Part shown: positions 6,069 to 16,181 of the stretch, piece after piece | Position numbering within the stretch: the first letter of the stretch is position 1 | Layout of the letters: each line of letters begins with the position of its first letter | Source: an uncultured Lachnoclostridium sp. | Lineage (GTDB): Bacteria > Bacillota > Clostridia > Lachnospirales > Lachnospiraceae | Length of the DNA: 64,000 bases | Direction of reading: 5' to 3' | NCBI GenBank assembly: GCA_905212635.1 | Contig: CAJMFH010000010.1 | Span: forward strand, 1-64,000 | The notes under the pieces: generated by a model | What the model was told of the DNA's origin: nothing | Seen by the model: the letters and a program-made list of their open reading frames with translations, nothing else | Databases searched by the model: none | Made by a program: the position numbers and the translations under genes

Positions 6069-8033
6069 ATGAGGGTTTACAAAAACACGATACGATTATT
6101 TATGCGGACACTGAGTGTCAGTATTCCGTATGTTCTTTTACTCATTGCGGAAAATGTATTTCTATTTCGACTGCTGCATGCCTTTGTGGGAGCGGCTCCG
6201 GAGGAAGTGCAGGCAATCTATTTTTTGAAAGATATGGATTATCTTTATGTATTGGGATTTCTATTCTTTTTATTTATTTCCTGTGAATTTATGCGTAAAA
6301 GCAGCGAGATAAATCTGCGAGAGACGATGCGGGAACGGGCATGGCTGGTGGAAGGAAACCAGTTTGCCGTGCTTGGAACAGCCATTGTGATCTATGCACT
6401 TGTATTTCTGATCTATGCGGTCGCAGGCGTTACGATTCTGCATATGCCGCAGATGTGCTTTCTACAGATGTTAAAGATACTCGTGGTCAATATATTTTTA
6501 CTTTCGTGTGCGGCAGCCGGCATGGGATATCTGATCTCGCGGATTCCAAACCGGTATGTCGGATATCTGGTGATTCTTGCCGTTCTGATGCTCATACTGC
6601 CGGCAAATGCAAAATATTTTTCGATGCTGTCGTGGGGCAGAGGAATTTCGGTTTACTGGCTGCGTGACTGGCTGTATCTTCTGCCGCCGGACATTCAGGC
6701 GCTGGGAGATCCGTTGTATGGAATGCCGGTAGAACACTACCGTGTCGCCGGTATGCTCCTTTGGATCGGCGTGGGTGGATGGCTGTTTGTACATAGTGTA
6801 TACAGGTATACTAAGGGAAAACGAAGAGTGGCAGATGGGGTATTTATCGTCTGGACCGCCCTCTGCGTGCTGGCTGTGGTCAATGAGGGAAGTGTATTAC
6901 GTATGACGGATCATCCGAAGAGTGCGGTATCCGAAGACCCGGATTATTATGATTCACAGCCGTTGATAGAAGAACAAAAAGATTTTCGCGTGCAGGCATA
7001 TGATATGGAATTGTCCTTTGGCGGTGAACTTTCGGCAAAAGTGACCGCGACTGTTTTGGCAGACAATACACCGGAACAATATCATTTTACCCTTTACCAC
7101 GGATATAAGATTTCTGGGGTGCAATCGGAAGATGGGGAAAAACTTTCTTTTACTCAGGAGGGAGATCAGGTCGTGGTGGACAATCCGCAGAAGAAATCCC
7201 AGCAGAAACTGACGTTTTATTATAAAGGAAGCAGTCCTGTTTTTTATGCAAACCGGAATGCCTGTTTCCTGCCCGGATTTTTTGCTTACTATCCGGTGGC
7301 AGGCGTGGAAAAACTGTATGAAAATGGCATGTGGAAGGTAAATGAAAATAAGACAGCGGCATTTGCGATTCATACAAAAGGTTTAAATGCAGCAAGCAAT
7401 CTGCCGGGAAATGGGGATTCCCATGCAGGGGAAACTTCGTATGTGACGCTGGTGGGTGGAAATTGCAGGCAAATGGAAAATAATGGAAGATCACAGATTA
7501 TCTACCCGCTGGATACCAATTCGCTCACAGCTGCGGAACAATTTACGACAACGGAATTTTCTGAAGAATGGGAAAAGCTTATGACATTTCTTGCAATTCA
7601 GGAGTCATCCCCGGCGCAGGGCAAAATGGTGATCGTCATACCGGGAAGTTTTGCGTTTAATACGATTTTGGATGAATATTATGATCTCGGAGACCATGTA
7701 CTGACGAAAAATGCGGTTTCGCCGATTCAGGTGCTGGCGGCAGAGATAAAAGCAGAAGGAAAGACGGCGTTAAAAGACATCTTTTTCGCGCATGACTGGC
7801 AGATCGAGGATCCGGCAGAAATAGAACTTGTAAAGGATTTGTCGGAGGGGGCTGAATTATCCGAAGAGGAAAAGTTACAGGATGACTTTATTTTGAAAAT
7901 GCGCGAATGCGGTACAAAGTATGTGGCGCAGGCGACGATTCAATATCTGATGGATACACAGGACAACAGAACACCAAACGAATTTTTGCAGGCGTTGCAG
8001 AACGCAGAGGGAGGCAGACATGATAAAGATTGA
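6069..8033 (+). CDS. ABC-2-type permease with degenerate M1-aminopeptidase-like ectodomain
   Basis: About 654 residues. The first 300 contain six or more membrane helices like an ABC-2 permease. From about residue 325 there is a soluble extracellular domain whose pattern (DMELSFGGELSAKVTATV..., then FYANRNACFLPGFFAYYP) resembles the N-terminal beta domain of M1 aminopeptidases. The expected GAMEN and HEXXH...E zinc motifs are absent, so it should not be a protease. The ATG at 6069 follows GGAAAGGAAG; a GTG at 6048 lacks a site. Its stop overlaps the next ATPase gene by 14 bases, so it is part of an ABC unit. The substrate is unknown. Confidence 0.65.
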   Translation: MRVYKNTIRLFMRTLSVSIPYVLLLIAENVFLFRLLHAFVGAAPEEVQAIYFLKDMDYLYVLGFLFFLFISCEFMRKSSEINLRETMRERAWLVEGNQFAVLGTAIVIYALVFLIYAVAGVTILHMPQMCFLQMLKILVVNIFLLSCAAAGMGYLISRIPNRYVGYLVILAVLMLILPANAKYFSMLSWGRGISVYWLRDWLYLLPPDIQALGDPLYGMPVEHYRVAGMLLWIGVGGWLFVHSVYRYTKGKRRVADGVFIVWTALCVLAVVNEGSVLRMTDHPKSAVSEDPDYYDSQPLIEEQKDFRVQAYDMELSFGGELSAKVTATVLADNTPEQYHFTLYHGYKISGVQSEDGEKLSFTQEGDQVVVDNPQKKSQQKLTFYYKGSSPVFYANRNACFLPGFFAYYPVAGVEKLYENGMWKVNENKTAAFAIHTKGLNAASNLPGNGDSHAGETSYVTLVGGNCRQMENNGRSQIIYPLDTNSLTAAEQFTTTEFSEEWEKLMTFLAIQESSPAQGKMVIVIPGSFAFNTILDEYYDLGDHVLTKNAVSPIQVLAAEIKAEGKTALKDIFFAHDWQIEDPAEIELVKDLSEGAELSEEEKLQDDFILKMRECGTKYVAQATIQYLMDTQDNRTPNEFLQALQNAEGGRHDKD

Positions 8034-8712
8034 AAAGGTAAGTAAAAATTTTCGCAGCCATAAGGTGCTTAAAGGATTCAGCTGTGAACTGGACAAAGGC
8101 TGTTATGGACTTCTGGGACCAAACGGAGCGGGAAAAACGACACTTTTGCGCTGTATTCTCGGATTGTATCCGGTCTCCGAAGGAACGGTCACGATGCAGA
8201 AAGACGCTCAGATCGGTTATCTTCCACAGCGTTTTGGAATGTTTCACGAGTTAAAAGTAAAAGAAATGATGTATTATTTTGCCGCTGCCAAAAAGGTGCC
8301 AAAAGAGAAGCAGGAGGCAGAGATCGACCGTGTGCTTGCCGACGTCAATTTATCGGAAAAGGCAGGAGAAAAAGTGGGACATCTGTCCGGCGGAATGCAG
8401 CGGAGACTGGGTATCGCACAGGCAATTCTGGGAGATCCGGATATATTGTTTCTTGATGAACCGACAACAGGACTGGATCCGGAAGAACGGAGCCATTTTA
8501 AAGAAATTATCCAAAAATTGTCAAAAGAAAATAAGGTCATCGTGATCTCGACTCACATTGTGGAAGAAGTGGAGGCGGTATGCGACCGCGTCTTAATTAT
8601 GAAAGAAGGGACACTTTTGGAAAATGTAACGGTAGAAGAAGCGTGCCGATTTGCCGGGGAGGACAATGCGACACTCGAACAGGGCTATTTGCAGAGATTG
8701 AAAGAGGCGTAA
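8020..8712 (+). CDS. ABC transporter ATP-binding protein
   Basis: A 230-residue ATPase with Walker A GPNGAGKTT, signature LSGGMQRRLGIAQA, Walker B ILFLDEPTTGLD and switch histidine VISTH. The sequence style (LLGPNGAGKTTLLRCILGL, short Q-loop segment IGYLPQRFGMF) is that of ABC-2 exporter or resistance ATPases. AGGGAGG lies inside the preceding gene just before the ATG, and the two genes overlap by 14 bases; the next gene starts on the stop codon. It powers the permeases on each side. Confidence 0.9.
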   Translation: MIKIEKVSKNFRSHKVLKGFSCELDKGCYGLLGPNGAGKTTLLRCILGLYPVSEGTVTMQKDAQIGYLPQRFGMFHELKVKEMMYYFAAAKKVPKEKQEAEIDRVLADVNLSEKAGEKVGHLSGGMQRRLGIAQAILGDPDILFLDEPTTGLDPEERSHFKEIIQKLSKENKVIVISTHIVEEVEAVCDRVLIMKEGTLLENVTVEEACRFAGEDNATLEQGYLQRLKEA

Positions 8713-9356
8713 TGATGGCGAAATTATATTTGATTCAAATGACAAAAAATAAGCTGCGGTTTGTGGTTCCGTTTGTCGCGCTATTTGTGCTGATTCCGGC
8801 ACTGGCGGCATTGATCCTGTCCGGACCGGAATCGGACATCAAGATGGCAGACTGCATCCGTCAGCTTCATGTATGGATCCCGCTTTTTTCTACGTGGTGG
8901 ATTCTCATCTATGCGGGAGATTTCTTTTCACACGATGGCAATGAATTGATGTATCTGATCTGGAAACCGCATCAGATTATTGTCTGTGTGGCGGCGGGCG
9001 TAGCTGTGTATATGACAACTGCCGTTCTTTCGTTTGCTGTGCTTCAGAGCATACAGCCATTTGCTGCCTTACTGTTATGGCAGATATTGGCAGAAACATG
9101 GATGATGGCGAGCTTGGCATTTTTCTGCTGCTTTCTCTTTCAAAGTACCGGAGCAGCACTGATGGCGGCAGTTTTATACGATATTTATCTAAATCTGTTC
9201 GACGGACTGCATATGTTTTCTGCCATTTCCATTTTTCCGCAGCAGACATTGACGGTAGAGGCGGATCCTCCCCGCATGGCGGCAGCACTGATCGTCGGTA
9301 TTGTACTTTTCGTGGGGGGAGCTGTGTGTGTAAAGGTTAGGAAGATATACTGGTAA
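8712..9356 (+). CDS. Small ABC-2-type membrane subunit
   Basis: A 214-residue protein with about six hydrophobic segments and no soluble domain. It starts at the ATG overlapping the TAA of the ATPase gene (TAATG), so translation is coupled; the longer frame back to 8580 runs through the ATPase gene and is rejected. It should be the second membrane subunit of the preceding ABC system. No substrate can be proposed. Confidence 0.7.
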   Translation: MMAKLYLIQMTKNKLRFVVPFVALFVLIPALAALILSGPESDIKMADCIRQLHVWIPLFSTWWILIYAGDFFSHDGNELMYLIWKPHQIIVCVAAGVAVYMTTAVLSFAVLQSIQPFAALLLWQILAETWMMASLAFFCCFLFQSTGAALMAAVLYDIYLNLFDGLHMFSAISIFPQQTLTVEADPPRMAAALIVGIVLFVGGAVCVKVRKIYW

Positions 9357-9433
9357 AAAATGTATGGAATTTTTACACAATTGGAAAAAAATGTGTTACA
9401 ATTATTTTATCTAATAAATAAGGAGGGTAATTT

Positions 9434-12400
9434 ATGAAGAAACGAACATGGAAAAGGAGTTTATGTTATCTGCTTATTGCAGCACTTCTGGCACCGTCAC
9501 TTCCGATTGATACGACGAAGTCACAGGCGGCGGAAGAAACCAGCGAAAGCAGCAGTACGATCAGCGATGGAGAGTATACGACCGGTATATTTGCCGGGCA
9601 GTATGGCATCGACCAGCTGTTTGATTATATTATGGATACAAGCACGCTGAATAGTCTGCCTTATGATGCTTCGTGGGGAGACGCGGATGCGTCCACGGGA
9701 CATCAGCTGACAAAAGCAATGATGAAAGGCAAGCATTTTGTTTTGAAGTACTCCGGGGATGTGGAGTATCCGATTGCTTTGTGCCTGTACAAGGACGACG
9801 ATACACCGTTTGTCAGTGGAAGAGATGGGGCACTGAATTCCTCGTCACAGGTAGGAACGGAAAACAATGTCTGTCTTACCGATACCGCCATTGAGTATAT
9901 GGAAGAAAATTATACCGATGGGATCGAAGGTGTTATGGCACTCTGTGAGATGGGGCTGGCAGATGAAAACGGTCTGTATTTCTCAAGCGCAAATGGATTC
10001 GGATACTATCTGAGTGGAAATCAAGGGCGTGATGTAGGAGAAGAGATTGTCTGGGAAGAGGATGCAAATGCCGATGTTACGATGGAAGAACTTGCAGAGA
10101 TGACGGGATATTCTTCCAACAGCCTTCAGACCGGAGAATATGCCGTTACCTATCGTTCCGAGGGTGGTGCCAAACTGGTAAATATGCCAAAGGAACAGAC
10201 GAAAAAGACGGGCGAAGATCTGACCTTGTCCAAGCAGACCCCAATCCGGAAAGGCTACCGTTTTGTGGAGTGGAATACCAAAAGTGATGGTTCCGGAACT
10301 TCCTATGAACCGGGAGCTGTTTATAAAGCTAATAAAGTAGTTACACTTTATGCGGTATGGAGCCGGTATTATGAATCGGGCTTATTTGGTTCGAAATTGA
10401 GTAAATCCCAGATTTTTGATAATGTGACATCGGACAACACGATTAACGGCAAGGTTTACGATGCTTCGTGGGGAGATGCAGATGATTCGACCGGACATCA
10501 GTTTTCGGATGAACAGTTAGAGGGTAGATTTTTTGTATTCCGCTATAGCGGAGATGAGGATTATCCGGTTGCGCTATATATGTTTGAAGCAGACGGTACC
10601 CCGGTAACCAAATCCTCCTCGAAAAATCTGATAGAGGATTCTCTTATCGGAGAGGAAGATAACGAATGTCTTTCCGAGGATGGATATGATTATATGACAG
10701 AGACCTATAGTGAAGGAATTAAGGGCCTTGTCGCACAGGGATACGTTTCCCAATACGATGAAAATGGTGTTACGTTTATCAGTGCCAACGGATTTGGATA
10801 TTATGCATCCATCAACAGAGGGTATAAAAAGGGAGATACGATCGAGTGGAATAATGTGGTAACGGATCCTGCGGTGGAGCAGCTTGACAGCATTGATACG
10901 TTTGCAGATGCAGAAATGTTTGATGGAGAATACGCCATTATCTATAATGAAAATACGGAAGATGTTGTGACAGATTTTCCACAGACACAGAAGAAAGAGG
11001 ATCTCTATTCGTTTATTATAACAACACAGAAACCGCAGCGTACCCATTATGAATTTGCCGGATGGAATACAAAAAAGGATGGAACCGGAGAGGCTTATAC
11101 GGCAGGATCCAGATACACCGGAAAAGGGGTTCTTACCTTATATGCAATATGGAAAGAAGCGCCGAAAGCGGCACTTGGTGTCTATGAAGACGGAAAACAG
11201 ATCAGCAAAACATATGATATTTCCAATGAAACAACAATGGAAAATATTGTAAAAGATGCTGACGCGGCAGAAGATTTCTATTCCAAACTGAATGACATCA
11301 GTCTCAAACATGTATTGGAGATTCGTGGAGGATACGGAGAAGATGACGTATACAAAGCAGTATGTGCCGATTCCAGCGTGGCGGATTGCGAAGTGAATGG
11401 AAATACACTGATCCTGACCGGAAAGAAAGATGGATTTACGTATGTTACCGTGACCGATGAAACGAGCGGACAGATTTATCGTCTGAGCGTCAATGTAACG
11501 ACATTAAAAGATAAGTTGTTTATTATACGTCCAAATACCAATACGGAATATAAAGACTATCTTACCACGGGAAATAAAGTCGGATATAATGTCAGTACAA
11601 ATTCAGGGAAAAAGGTGACGTGGAAGACGGATTCGAACAAAGCGGCAAGTATCCGCCAGCTTTCGAATGGAGACTGTATCGTATGGAAACCGACCGCGGC
11701 TGATATTACTGTAGATGCCGTGTGTGGACTGAATACGACAGCCGTTTCGATCAAAGATATGCAGAGCGGAGAGTCCGCAGGAGCGTATCCGATCAATACC
11801 TGCGCGGTATCTTCTACATACAAACAGACGGTTACGTTGTCAGATTCCACAGGAAAAGGAAAAGAAAGTGATTTTACGGTAAAAGCTTTTCTTGTGAATG
11901 ACAAAGGCAGCGTAGTAGCAAAAGACGAAAGTTCATTTAAGAAAGAAATTGCACACAGTGCTTATTCGTTTAGTGTTTCCTTTAACGACGTCGACAAACT
12001 GGACAATGCTTCGGTTGTTTTGGAGATTACGACAGTGGGAAATACCTACGAACCAAAATTAGTGCAGTATCCGGTATATCAGGATGGACAGCAGGTAAAT
12101 TCCGGTACACAGGTAGCACTGAACTGTGCTTCAACGGTAACCGATCAGAATACGACGGTAAATATAACCGATGAAAGTGGAAAGACATTAAGTAATCTGG
12201 TAGTTGACAAAAATGAAACAAAGTCTCTGGTAGTAAACTCTTGTGCAGCCTCCAAACATAGTGTGGCGATAAAAGTTTCCGGAAAAGAATATACGCCGGC
12301 AAAAGAAGAAGAGATTTATTATGAGGGAATGAAAAATCAGTGGAAGAAGACAACCTTTACGGTAAGCAGTAAAGATACTTCGTTGGGAAGATATCCGGTC

Positions 12401-15400
12401 GATGTCGTCGTAAAAGACAGCAAGGGTGATATCCTGTCTACCCAGACAACATCGTTTACGATTGCCAATGTTACCAATCTTCCATCTCCTGAGAAACCAT
12501 CAAGCATTAATTTTGTTGGAGACTTAGATACCCCAAAACTTTCTGCGGGAAGTGTCATCAACCGGAGTTTGAAATTCAATCTTCCGAAAGTGCTTCCGAT
12601 GAAAGTTAGTTTTCAGGATACCGATGATCCGTTCAAAAAGACATTTATGATTGCAATCGGAACTGCCGGACTGGATGAGAACAATGTAGTGGCGGCGGTA
12701 ACTGAGACAATCAACGACATCAAGGACAACAAACTTACCAAAACCCTTTCCGGTTATGCATTTGGTAATGCAGACTTTGTAGACGGCAAATGGGTAATGA
12801 CCTATACCGGTGGTGGAATTGCAGGAAGCATTCAATATGAATATAGCTTTAACAACAATGTGGTAGTGGGATTTGTTCCACTGTACTACGGAGTTAAAGT
12901 CGGAGCATCCGCAAGTATCGATGCTCTTGTTACCGGTAAGAATGTGTACCACGATAAATTTGTGGGACTTGATTTCAGTACAAACAGCCTGAAATTAACC
13001 AGTCAGTATGATTTTGTAACAGATATACTGGTAGGTGTAAAAGGGTATGTCGGAGCCAGCGGCGGTGTTGGCTTTGATGGAAAGGTCGTAAAACTGAAAT
13101 TTGGTGCTGAAGGAAATCTTTCTCTGGAATACAATCATCGGGTTATCGTATTTAACGATCTTGATAAGACAAAGACTTACAATGGCGGTCATCTCAATTT
13201 CAGCGGAGACATCGGATTGTATTTTGAATTTAAACTGTTATTTATCAAATACAAGAAAAAGATCGTGGGAACCGGATTCAGTACCGGAAAAGATTTTGGA
13301 GACTGGCAGAAATTCCCATTGGGACGTCCAAACCTGCTTGATCTCGCCGGAATGGAAGGCGCAGAGGTATCCATGCTGGCGATGGAGCGGAAGGATGGCG
13401 AAGCGTGGTATGATTATATTGATCCGTACATTCCGCCTGTCATTTCCAACGATGGAAAGACAATGGGAATGGTATACACCGACAATCTGGAAGATCTTGG
13501 TACCGTAAATCCTGCGGTAAGCAGTTATGACGGTAAGAACTGGTCGGAACCGGCGACATATACAGACTGGAGAACAGAGGGAAAAACACAGACCGTAAAT
13601 GCCATAGATTATGATTCTGACGGTAGTCTGAACGTGTTAGCATTTGATGCCATGACCTATGATAAGTCAATGGCGGACAGCGACAATATCAATGGCGAAC
13701 AATTTAATACGGCAGCGAATACCGGTGAAATTCATGTATATGTGAATGGAAAACATACGCAGCTTACGAGCAATGCGGTTGCGGATATGGCACCGGTGAC
13801 AGCGGTTAAAAACGGAAAAGCCATCGTGGTATGGCAGTCCGATACGTATGATCTGGCGACGATTGATGAAACTTCTGTGAAAGAAGACGTACAGGGCGAG
13901 AAAAAGATGTATTTCAGTTATTATGACGGAACTACATGGACGGCGCCGGCGTGCCTTGAAAATGGAGAGATCAAAGGTGTTCAGTCGTATGATGTAACCC
14001 TTTCGGATAACGGAAAAGCGATGGTTCTGGCAAGCATGGGATCGGGTGACAAATTACAGGAACGTGAGTTGTTCTCTTATCTGATTGAGGCAGGAACCGT
14101 GAAAAGTGTCAACCGTGTTACCTGTAATGAATGTGGAGAGACACAGCCAAGAGTGAAATATGTAACAGATCAGGGCGGAATGTTCCTTGCAGCATGGCAG
14201 CAGTCAGAATACGAAGGAGAGGCTGTCAGCAAAAAATATGTCGCTCTTCAGGGATTCAATATGGACGGAAGTGCAAATGATGTTTCCACTATGGATTCCG
14301 GAGATATCGCAGAGAACTTTGATTTTGCCAAAGGAGGAGACGATATCGGCAGCAGTGCAGTATGCTGGAATGATATTGACGAAGATTCACAGAATCATAC
14401 CTATGTTAAATACATTACGAAAGAAGACACGAAAGAGCCGGCATTGTCAATGAAATACGAGATTAACAGTGCTTCGGCGGTAGATGAATCGGTAGTAGGA
14501 AATACCGTTTCCAAGTCAGGAGATTCCTTTACGGTTGTCTCCTGTGCACAGCCGCAGAGTGCAGATGATACATCTGACACAGAGAAACCGGCAAAACTTG
14601 CGTTTGCGAAAAAGACAGTACAGGACAGTATCACCGATGCGTCAGCAGACGCATTTGACCAGAATATTGTTCCTTCCAGCAATATCAATGTAACCGTATC
14701 CTTTACCAATGCAGCGAGAAAGAAAATGGAAACCGTCAGCATTAAGAACAATGGAAATACGCTGGTAGAAAATTATCCGGTTTCTCTGAAAAGTGGAGAG
14801 AGCGGACAAGTAGAATTCACCTATCCACTTTCCGATACTTTGAAAAATGAAGAGTTTACCATTGTAGCAGATAATGGCACGACAGCCAAAGCAACACTGG
14901 TGCTTCTGGCAGCTGACATTGTTGTCTCCAACCCGGAATTAACCGGTACATTATCCGGCGGACAGAGAATTATGCAGGTTGTTGTAAGCAATGCAGGTAC
15001 TCTTCCACTGGACGAAAACAGTAAGATAACCGTTGATTTTTCCATGGCGGATGAGAAGAATATCAAAGTAAATCCATTGTCAGACGGAGCAGCATGGGAA
15101 GAAAAACCGGGAAATGTTGTGATCTCCGGAAAAGAAGCAATGGAAGCGGTAAATAAAGGTGAATATATTCTCCAGTTTGGATATAAGCCGACATTTACTG
15201 AGGATTCCGACACAGCTGCACTGTCACTTACAGCGGCAGCATATAACAAGAGCACAGAGGTAAGAGAATTAAATCCGGTGGACAATACTACATCCTTTAG
15301 TATAATAAAACCATCGAAACTTTACGAAGAACAGCTTGTATATGATACCATTATTGAAAATGGCATTATTGTTGCAATAAAAGTGACCAACCAGTATGAG

Positions 15401-16033
15401 ACGGCAATTGAAAAAGGAATTACCGTATCCAATGGAACGAATACGAAAAAGATCAACGTTTCTCTGCAAGGAGAAGAAAGCAAGAGCTATGCGGTAGGGC
15501 TTGCTGCATCGGATTCTCTGGATTACAAGACAGGAACTTACGATGGAAAGGAATCCCCTGTATATACACCGGGATCAAACCCAAGTGAAACACCGGATCC
15601 GGGAGCCTCAGCTACCCCGGCACCGGCATCGCCTGCAACCCCGGCACCGGCAGAACCAGCTGTTCCGGGTTCCGGTACAACCGTAACGCCAAGCCCGGCA
15701 ACTACGCCATCACAGGATACCGTTCCGACACCTGTTGTTAAGGTAAAACTTAAAAAAGCATTGATCAAGAAGTTGAAAAATGCGGCGAAGAAAAAGGTGA
15801 CGGTTACGATCAGACCGGTAGCGGGTGCGACCGGCTATAAAGTGATCTATAGTACGAATAAGAAATTCAAGAAAGCGAAAAGCCGGATAACGTATAGTCC
15901 AAAACTTACGCTTAAGAAATTGAAAAAAGGAAAGACGTATTATATTAAGGTAATGGCATTTGCTAAAGCCAGCGATGGTACGACGGTTTACGGAAAAGCC
16001 GGAAAGGCGAAGAAGATTAAGATAAAGAAATAG
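9434..16033 (+). CDS. Giant (2199-residue) modular surface protein
   Basis: Signal peptide (residues 1-33, cleavage near SQAAEE). Two homologous modules follow at about 48-312 and 313-590: each has YDASWGDAD-STGHQ and SANGFGYY and ends in an InlB-type repeat (FVEWNTKSDGSG...LYAVW; FAGWNTKKDGTG...LYAIW). The middle contains Ig-like beta domains and a glycine-rich beta region near 1110-1290. About 1330-1680 carries beta-propeller-like repeats (NDGKTMGMVYTD, NGKAIVVWQSD). A CARDB-like domain, a Pro/Ala/Thr linker and a very basic fibronectin-III-like C-terminus complete it. There is no LPXTG motif; the basic end may bind the wall. AGGAGGG precedes the ATG. Probably an adhesin or polysaccharide-binding protein; the function is not proven. 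Confidence 0.8.
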   Translation: MKKRTWKRSLCYLLIAALLAPSLPIDTTKSQAAEETSESSSTISDGEYTTGIFAGQYGIDQLFDYIMDTSTLNSLPYDASWGDADASTGHQLTKAMMKGKHFVLKYSGDVEYPIALCLYKDDDTPFVSGRDGALNSSSQVGTENNVCLTDTAIEYMEENYTDGIEGVMALCEMGLADENGLYFSSANGFGYYLSGNQGRDVGEEIVWEEDANADVTMEELAEMTGYSSNSLQTGEYAVTYRSEGGAKLVNMPKEQTKKTGEDLTLSKQTPIRKGYRFVEWNTKSDGSGTSYEPGAVYKANKVVTLYAVWSRYYESGLFGSKLSKSQIFDNVTSDNTINGKVYDASWGDADDSTGHQFSDEQLEGRFFVFRYSGDEDYPVALYMFEADGTPVTKSSSKNLIEDSLIGEEDNECLSEDGYDYMTETYSEGIKGLVAQGYVSQYDENGVTFISANGFGYYASINRGYKKGDTIEWNNVVTDPAVEQLDSIDTFADAEMFDGEYAIIYNENTEDVVTDFPQTQKKEDLYSFIITTQKPQRTHYEFAGWNTKKDGTGEAYTAGSRYTGKGVLTLYAIWKEAPKAALGVYEDGKQISKTYDISNETTMENIVKDADAAEDFYSKLNDISLKHVLEIRGGYGEDDVYKAVCADSSVADCEVNGNTLILTGKKDGFTYVTVTDETSGQIYRLSVNVTTLKDKLFIIRPNTNTEYKDYLTTGNKVGYNVSTNSGKKVTWKTDSNKAASIRQLSNGDCIVWKPTAADITVDAVCGLNTTAVSIKDMQSGESAGAYPINTCAVSSTYKQTVTLSDSTGKGKESDFTVKAFLVNDKGSVVAKDESSFKKEIAHSAYSFSVSFNDVDKLDNASVVLEITTVGNTYEPKLVQYPVYQDGQQVNSGTQVALNCASTVTDQNTTVNITDESGKTLSNLVVDKNETKSLVVNSCAASKHSVAIKVSGKEYTPAKEEEIYYEGMKNQWKKTTFTVSSKDTSLGRYPVDVVVKDSKGDILSTQTTSFTIANVTNLPSPEKPSSINFVGDLDTPKLSAGSVINRSLKFNLPKVLPMKVSFQDTDDPFKKTFMIAIGTAGLDENNVVAAVTETINDIKDNKLTKTLSGYAFGNADFVDGKWVMTYTGGGIAGSIQYEYSFNNNVVVGFVPLYYGVKVGASASIDALVTGKNVYHDKFVGLDFSTNSLKLTSQYDFVTDILVGVKGYVGASGGVGFDGKVVKLKFGAEGNLSLEYNHRVIVFNDLDKTKTYNGGHLNFSGDIGLYFEFKLLFIKYKKKIVGTGFSTGKDFGDWQKFPLGRPNLLDLAGMEGAEVSMLAMERKDGEAWYDYIDPYIPPVISNDGKTMGMVYTDNLEDLGTVNPAVSSYDGKNWSEPATYTDWRTEGKTQTVNAIDYDSDGSLNVLAFDAMTYDKSMADSDNINGEQFNTAANTGEIHVYVNGKHTQLTSNAVADMAPVTAVKNGKAIVVWQSDTYDLATIDETSVKEDVQGEKKMYFSYYDGTTWTAPACLENGEIKGVQSYDVTLSDNGKAMVLASMGSGDKLQERELFSYLIEAGTVKSVNRVTCNECGETQPRVKYVTDQGGMFLAAWQQSEYEGEAVSKKYVALQGFNMDGSANDVSTMDSGDIAENFDFAKGGDDIGSSAVCWNDIDEDSQNHTYVKYITKEDTKEPALSMKYEINSASAVDESVVGNTVSKSGDSFTVVSCAQPQSADDTSDTEKPAKLAFAKKTVQDSITDASADAFDQNIVPSSNINVTVSFTNAARKKMETVSIKNNGNTLVENYPVSLKSGESGQVEFTYPLSDTLKNEEFTIVADNGTTAKATLVLLAADIVVSNPELTGTLSGGQRIMQVVVSNAGTLPLDENSKITVDFSMADEKNIKVNPLSDGAAWEEKPGNVVISGKEAMEAVNKGEYILQFGYKPTFTEDSDTAALSLTAAAYNKSTEVRELNPVDNTTSFSIIKPSKLYEEQLVYDTIIENGIIVAIKVTNQYETAIEKGITVSNGTNTKKINVSLQGEESKSYAVGLAASDSLDYKTGTYDGKESPVYTPGSNPSETPDPGASATPAPASPATPAPAEPAVPGSGTTVTPSPATTPSQDTVPTPVVKVKLKKALIKKLKNAAKKKVTVTIRPVAGATGYKVIYSTNKKFKKAKSRITYSPKLTLKKLKKGKTYYIKVMAFAKASDGTTVYGKAGKAKKIKIKK

Positions 16034-16050
16034 TAAAGTAAGACAAACAG

Positions 16051-16095
16051 AAAAAGGGGCTGTCACACGAAAAGATCGTGTGGCAGCCCCTTTTT
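16051..16095 (+). terminator. Terminator, member of the GGGGCTGTCACAC family
   Basis: A near-perfect stem: left arm AAAAAGGGGCTG-T-CACACG, 7-base loop, right arm ending CAGCCCCTTTTT. It ends the giant surface protein gene. Related hairpins occur at 38262-38297 and 57845-57884. Confidence 0.9.
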
Positions 16096-16181
16096 GGCAG
16101 CGCCTGGCGGCGCACACCGGGAATATGGTAAAATATGAAAGATACTGTGGACACCTGTGGTCGAAAGCATTGCCGGTAAGA

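Noticed and set aside
6069..8033. Active M1 metallopeptidase
   Set aside because: No HEXXH or GAMEN motif is present in the ectodomain.
9434..16033. Sortase-anchored protein
   Set aside because: No LPXTG-like motif or terminal hydrophobic-plus-basic sorting signal; the C-terminus is a basic fibronectin-like domain. The same applies to the other large surface proteins.
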